This document shows, piece by piece, positions 58,496 to 64,000 of a stretch of 64,000 nucleotides of DNA (its first letter is position 1; every line of letters begins with the position of its first letter). The notes under the pieces are model-generated. The model ran no database searches, was not told where the DNA came from, and saw only the letters and a list, made by a program, of their open reading frames with translations. This stretch comes from Ascaphus truei (lineage: Eukaryota > Chordata > Amphibia > Anura > Ascaphidae), in the NCBI GenBank assembly GCA_036426205.1, contig CM071573.1, positions 68,871,425 to 68,935,424 on the forward strand. The letters run 5' to 3'. The translations under genes were made by a program, and so were the position numbers.

Positions 58496-61032
58496 GCATC
58501 AATCACTTGGTTTTAACCTATTGAGTATATTGCTGTCATTCCATGGTCCTACTTGAAACTGCACTTTTCAAATTACAGAACAAAATATGTAATTGGTAGT
58601 AAAAACAGCATCTATTCTTAAGGATGACAATCCTTGAATATGTTATATATAGTGTAAAAAGTTGCGCTCCATGTTTATGGTGCAGACGTGCAGCTGTGCT
58701 CCCGTTTTATTAAGGCACCAACAAACATGTAAAACAGGATTATTAGTAACACCGAGCAAACAAAGTGTAGTAATAGTAAAGCGAGATGTTCTCGGCAGCT
58801 AATTATCTCTTCTAACAACTTATTAGCTGCTCTGGTTGTTGATTACACCTTTTGGGTGACACCCATCAATAAGTGATGACATGCTAAATAGCTGCTAACT
58901 GTTACAAAGCAGTAACCATCTCAATCGCTGGGGAGTTGTTCCGACTAATAGCTTAACAACTCCATTGCCTTACAAAATGTAATTGCTAATCTGTTTGGTA
59001 GGTGGAGCACGTAAATTTAAGATGCATCAGACTTAAAATATGTCCCAAACACAATGAAATATCAACGCTCCAGGTCGTTCCTTGAAACTGAACATGCTGG
59101 ACTTAGCTTTACCAAATACTGTATTGTGACGGGATGTTTTGCAATCGGCTTCATCTGTGGTTCTCAACCCTTTTTTGCATGTGGAACAAACTTGAAACCC
59201 AGAAATGGGCTGAGGATCACAAAGGATTTCCATCACATTGGATTGACAATTCAGCCCACCTGCCCCCATTGAGCTGAGTTCACCCAGTCTAAGCACCTTC
59301 ATCAACCGTATTACCCACCCACCCCCAATTCACCCGCAAATCCCCACCCTATCTTTCTTTACCCCCCGTCTCTTTGGTGGACCGCGTCACTGGCGTGGGG
59401 CAGAGGAGTGTTTTGGAGCATAGTGCCCGGTCCCCAGCCTATCCGCGTTGGGGCGCTTGGCGGTGATGCTGTCAATCTGCACCGAGCTTCTGTGGCTCAG
59501 AATTAAGGGGCACAAGTTTTCGATGCTCGGCGGTGAATAACCGCACCACTGCACACCAGCCACTCGACCCATACGGCCTAGCACAACTCCCCACAGACCA
59601 TATGTTGAACACCCCTTGGCTACATGGGCTTACGGTTTTAAAATTGGCATCTGGGAGGTGTTTACTGACATTTGAGACAGAACGTATGTGTCCAAGAACT
59701 ACCTCTGTTAAAAGTAAGGTAGTTCTTTATAGTATTAATGTTAAACGGAGTCCCTTCCATTATTCTGCAGAATAGAATGCAAATATCTTTAAATGGGCTT
59801 TGTGCACAACAAAAAAGCACATTTCTGTTACATTTCATGCTTTTGTGAAATTTTTGCAAAGGTTACAGTGCTAAACATTTGCCAAATTTTCACCATCATT
59901 TCACACAATCGGCAGGAATGAAAGGGTCGTCATGTGACCTGCAAATTGACTTGACCTTAAAATTCGTGCAACATTGTTAACAAAAAAGGTTTGTGAACTA
60001 AAAGGGGGAAAAAATCTATTCTGCATCTAATACATTAATTTACCGCTGTGGTGTCGGGTAAATGGCAGCTACCTTAGCAGACTCTGAGATGAAAAAGAGA
60101 TTATTGATGTATCTATATATGCTTTGTCATCTTGTTCTCATTCAGGAGCAATAAATGCTAGCAAAATGCACAGCTTTACCTTGGAATGACAGAGCATTGA
60201 CGATTCTATAAACCGTGGTCAACTGCCTTTATTCCCAGGATACTGGCCCATACTGCTAGGAAAGGCAGGGTGCAAGGCACGATGGGAAATTTAACTATCC
60301 AATGCCACTGATGACTGATGTGTTGGCACAACTGTATTTCGCTGCAAATGGGGGTGGGTTGGGAAAAGGGGTGGGGGACACGCGCCTTTTTGATAAAATC
60401 TTAAAGGAATAACGCTCGTCTATTTATTTATTTTGCTTTCGAAAACGTTAAAATCAAGACGAGCTCAATTCAATTGGTAAACCAAACATTTTAAGCACAT
60501 TTGTCCAATTTCACCGGAGAGTCTTTATTTGTGAAACTTAGTGGACCTTTTAGTTTTAGTGGCAAAATTGCGAACGTGGCAATCTATATTGCTACTTCTT
60601 GCGTTTATTAACAATGAACTATTCAAAACTTTTTTTAAATTTATTTATTAAAAGCCCTGAATGTTGATGTTTTTTCAAACTTTCGTAAAATTGCAAGAGT
60701 TTGAAAATTCATAAAAAAATAAATATTTTTGGGCTGTCAAATTCCAACTTTGGCCAAAAAAAAAATGTGCCCATTTCGATTAATGCGCAGGACCCAACGG
60801 CTAAAATAAGTTGGTAATGGTTTGTAGCACACAGTCTTACTAAAATGCTATACAGTATTTAGAACTTGGGAACAGCTGGCTGCAATGTATTGACGGAAGG
60901 AGAAGGTGTTAAGTAGTTGTACTTTGTGTCATCACCCGTCAACCAATGTGTACTGTAAATCCATATTAAAACAGATGTCCTTCATGCCGATGGTCTCTTC
61001 CCCACTAATTCAATCATGTGCCCTTTCTGCAG
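58496..61032. other. No gene seen upstream of the CAMK2 exon
   Basis: Mostly unique. 58780-59000 is repeat-free and rich in TAAT-type motifs. A hAT-like start (ctgtggttctcaaccc) lies at about 59154 without a found end. 59280-59600 is GC-rich and unassigned. 60940-61030 leads into the exon acceptor. Confidence 0.45.
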
Positions 61033-61087
61033 TGCGTCTCCACGAGAGTATTTCAGAAGAAGGTTTCCATTACCTCGTCTTTGACCT
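61033..61087 (+). CDS. camk2: CaMKII kinase-domain exon (exon 4 equivalent)
   Basis: This 55-bp internal exon reads (V)RLHESISEEGFHYLVFDL. That is the N-lobe segment of calcium/calmodulin-dependent protein kinase II that runs into the hinge beside the ATP pocket. It follows a pyrimidine-rich tract ending ttctgcag and is followed by a strong donor, gtaagt. It starts with the last two bases of the Val codon and ends with two bases of Leu, as in vertebrate CAMK2 genes, where this exon is also 55 bp. CaMKII is a cytosolic and synaptic Ser/Thr kinase that forms dodecamers. The Phe and Val of GFHYLVFDL fit the beta, gamma and delta paralogues; alpha has HHYLIFDL. Human paralogues have Asp where this sequence has Glu (LHES). 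The paralogue cannot be fixed from one exon. Identification as CaMKII is very secure. Confidence 0.95.
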
Positions 61088-61320
61088 GTAAGTATGCCGG
61101 AACCAGACCAGTCAGAATTATTATTGTGGGGTTGACCAGCACAATCATTCTTGGGCAGGTGGTAATGATTGCACTGTGCTTTTCTGAAGGTTGTGCCGGC
61201 AGTTTCAAAACGCACTGAAGTGTTCGGTATGCTGTCTCTTTTTGGGGTCTCACTGCGTTGCAGAACACTTTTTTTAGTAAGTCAGGGCTGGTATGAGCGC
61301 TCATTTTTTATCTATTAGAT

Positions 61321-61502
61321 CAAAGGTGGCCAATGTCGGTTCACAAAAGCCACCAACGGGTCAGGCTTTCAGGATATCCCTGCTTCAGCACAGGTGTTTC
61401 AATCAGTGGCTCAGTCTTCGATTGAGCCACCTGTGCTGAAGAAGGGATATCATGCAAACCTGACCTGTTGGTGACCCTTGAGGACTGGGGTTGGCCACTG
61501 TG
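61321..61502. mobile_element. Palindromic hAT-type MITE, copy 10, in the CAMK2 intron
   Basis: Arms of about 70 bp (for example ctgcttcagcacaggtg) are mirrored around a gattgagcc centre. The flanks tattagat and tgctagat match at 6 of 8. In the pre-mRNA it would fold into a long hairpin. Confidence 0.88.
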
Positions 61503-62092
61503 CTAGATGTTGCTGTTTGAAAACCTCTTTATATTACTTGGGACACTTAGACATGTATAATCAGAGCTGGGGTGTTAGAGGGCTGCTTATCTCGGCTATC
61601 TCAGCATAGATATTTACCAGGTTGGGGAGCGAGTCTTTGAAATGTTACCCAGTGAAGATGCAGGTTGGCTGTCCCATGTCCAGTAACCAAATGAAAGTGC
61701 CAAGGAGATGTCCTAGTGAAAAGAGAGTGCAGGCCGGCTGGGTGTCGTGTTATGTTCATCATTCGTTTCACTTCCGGGGGTGGGGGAGGGGGGGAGGAAG
61801 GGGGGTGCTCTTCTCCTTTTCAATCAGTGGGTAAAGGCCCTTCTGATAGAGTAATGGTGCAGTGACCAATTTCTTACAATTCTAAATGTAAACATTGGTA
61901 CAAAAATTTCTGGATCATGTTTTACAGAGATGTATACAATATGTTTACTGAAACAGAGACTTTCTCAAATGAATTTAAGCCTCCCAAGTAAAAATGAAAA
62001 GAAAATAGCTGTGCTCGGAGTGTGTGAATAAAAATAAGAGGTGGCACTGCCATCATTTTTCCAGCACTGATTAAAGTGGTCTGCCTTTCAGA

Positions 62093-62118
62093 CTATATAT
62101 ATATATAATTTATATATT

Positions 62119-62149
<31 letters not shown>

Positions 62150-62205
62150 TTTTTTTATTTTTTTTATTTTTTTATTTATATATATATTTTTTATTATATT
62201 GAAGT
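62093..62205. repeat. AT-rich low-complexity tract
   Basis: (TA)n and (ATTTTT)n-type sequence within the CAMK2 intron. Confidence 0.95.
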
Positions 62206-62487
62206 AAAACTGTGGGTATGCTGGAAAAACTTCTCGCTTTGAACGTTGCCAGCACAAGCTGTAACGATTTCCACCCTCTCAGTTTCTAATGGGATATATT
62301 ATGTTTGTTTGTCTGCAGGGAATTATTAAGGGTCCCTCCTGGGTAGTTAATGCCTAGCCTGAGTCACTGTGTCTGGTATCAGGCACTTTGCAGTGCCTGA
62401 GAGTTGCTCTTAACGCAGCGTCAGTTGACCCTTCATGCTTTGCTCTTGTAGAGAGAGAGAGAAGACTGTGCTGTGGGCTCCCCGTAG

Positions 62488-63982
<1,495 letters not shown>

Positions 63983-64000
63983 CAAGGGTGGGCAACTGCA
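63983..64000. mobile_element. Palindromic hAT-type MITE, copy 11 (cut by window end)
   Basis: caagggtgggcaactgca is the left terminus of the same family as 360-535. Confidence 0.7.

Larger units (their letters stand above)
1..61032 (+). other. Probable very long CAMK2 intron (upstream exon not found)
   Basis: The exon at 61033 must be preceded by a 60-bp exon encoding HQKLEREARICRLLKHPNI. I looked for its acceptor context (ag followed by ATCAYCAG) and for coding variants of its end, and found none on the + strand. I also did not recognise the first two coding exons. If the scan is right, the whole left part of the window is one intron, or includes 5' flank. This is inference; a translated search with a CaMKII protein would settle it. 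Confidence 0.4.

Overview
The window looks like vertebrate nuclear DNA, most likely from an amphibian and probably a frog. It is about 98% non-coding, has no operon-like gene packing, and is crowded with transposable-element remnants of several classes: hAT and PIF/Harbinger MITEs, Penelope-like elements, L2 and L1-type LINEs, tRNA-derived SINEs and a solo LTR. The organism call is inference from this repeat mix and the long introns; no species marker is visible.

The only host coding sequence I can support is two consecutive exons near the right end on the + strand. They are 61033-61087 (55 bp) and 62550-62615 (66 bp). They encode the kinase-domain stretch of calcium/calmodulin-dependent protein kinase II (CaMKII) that runs from VRLHESISEEGFHYLVFDL into [20 protein letters not shown]. 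Both have good splice sites and the exon lengths and phases expected for vertebrate CAMK2 genes. The Phe and Val in GFHYLVFDL fit the beta/gamma/delta paralogues better than alpha. I looked for the preceding exon (the HQKLEREARICRLLKHPNI segment) and did not find it. Positions 1-61032 may therefore be a single intron of more than 60 kb, but that is inference from a hand scan.

Layout. 0-15 kb: palindromic hAT MITEs, several GC-rich Harbinger-type MITEs with TWA target duplications, one SINE and long simple repeats. 15-19 kb: a hAT MITE, a Penelope-like remnant, then a Penelope-like insertion with large inverted arms around a GIY-YIG endonuclease ORF. Each arm carries a hammerhead-ribozyme-like motif, intact in one and decayed in the other. 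19-31 kb: more MITEs, an 880-bp inverted repeat holding an L1-type reverse transcriptase scrap, and a MITE swollen by TG/TGTC repeats. 31-36 kb: a 28-bp minisatellite and a MITE cluster. 37-44 kb: two opposite-strand, broken L2-type LINEs, each interrupted by younger insertions. 45-52 kb: a second Penelope-like insertion, and a solo LTR with a 5-bp target duplication nested inside an older hAT-like MITE. 52-61 kb: mostly unique sequence with a candidate conserved non-coding block, a chimeric repeat and a back-to-back pair of hammerhead-like motifs. 61-64 kb: the two CAMK2 exons and the intron between them.

No bacterial-type system, CRISPR array, tRNA or rRNA gene was seen. The most interesting material is the set of Penelope-associated hammerhead-like motifs in inverted arrangements, the well-dated nested insertions, and the palindromic MITE family present in eleven whole or partial copies.
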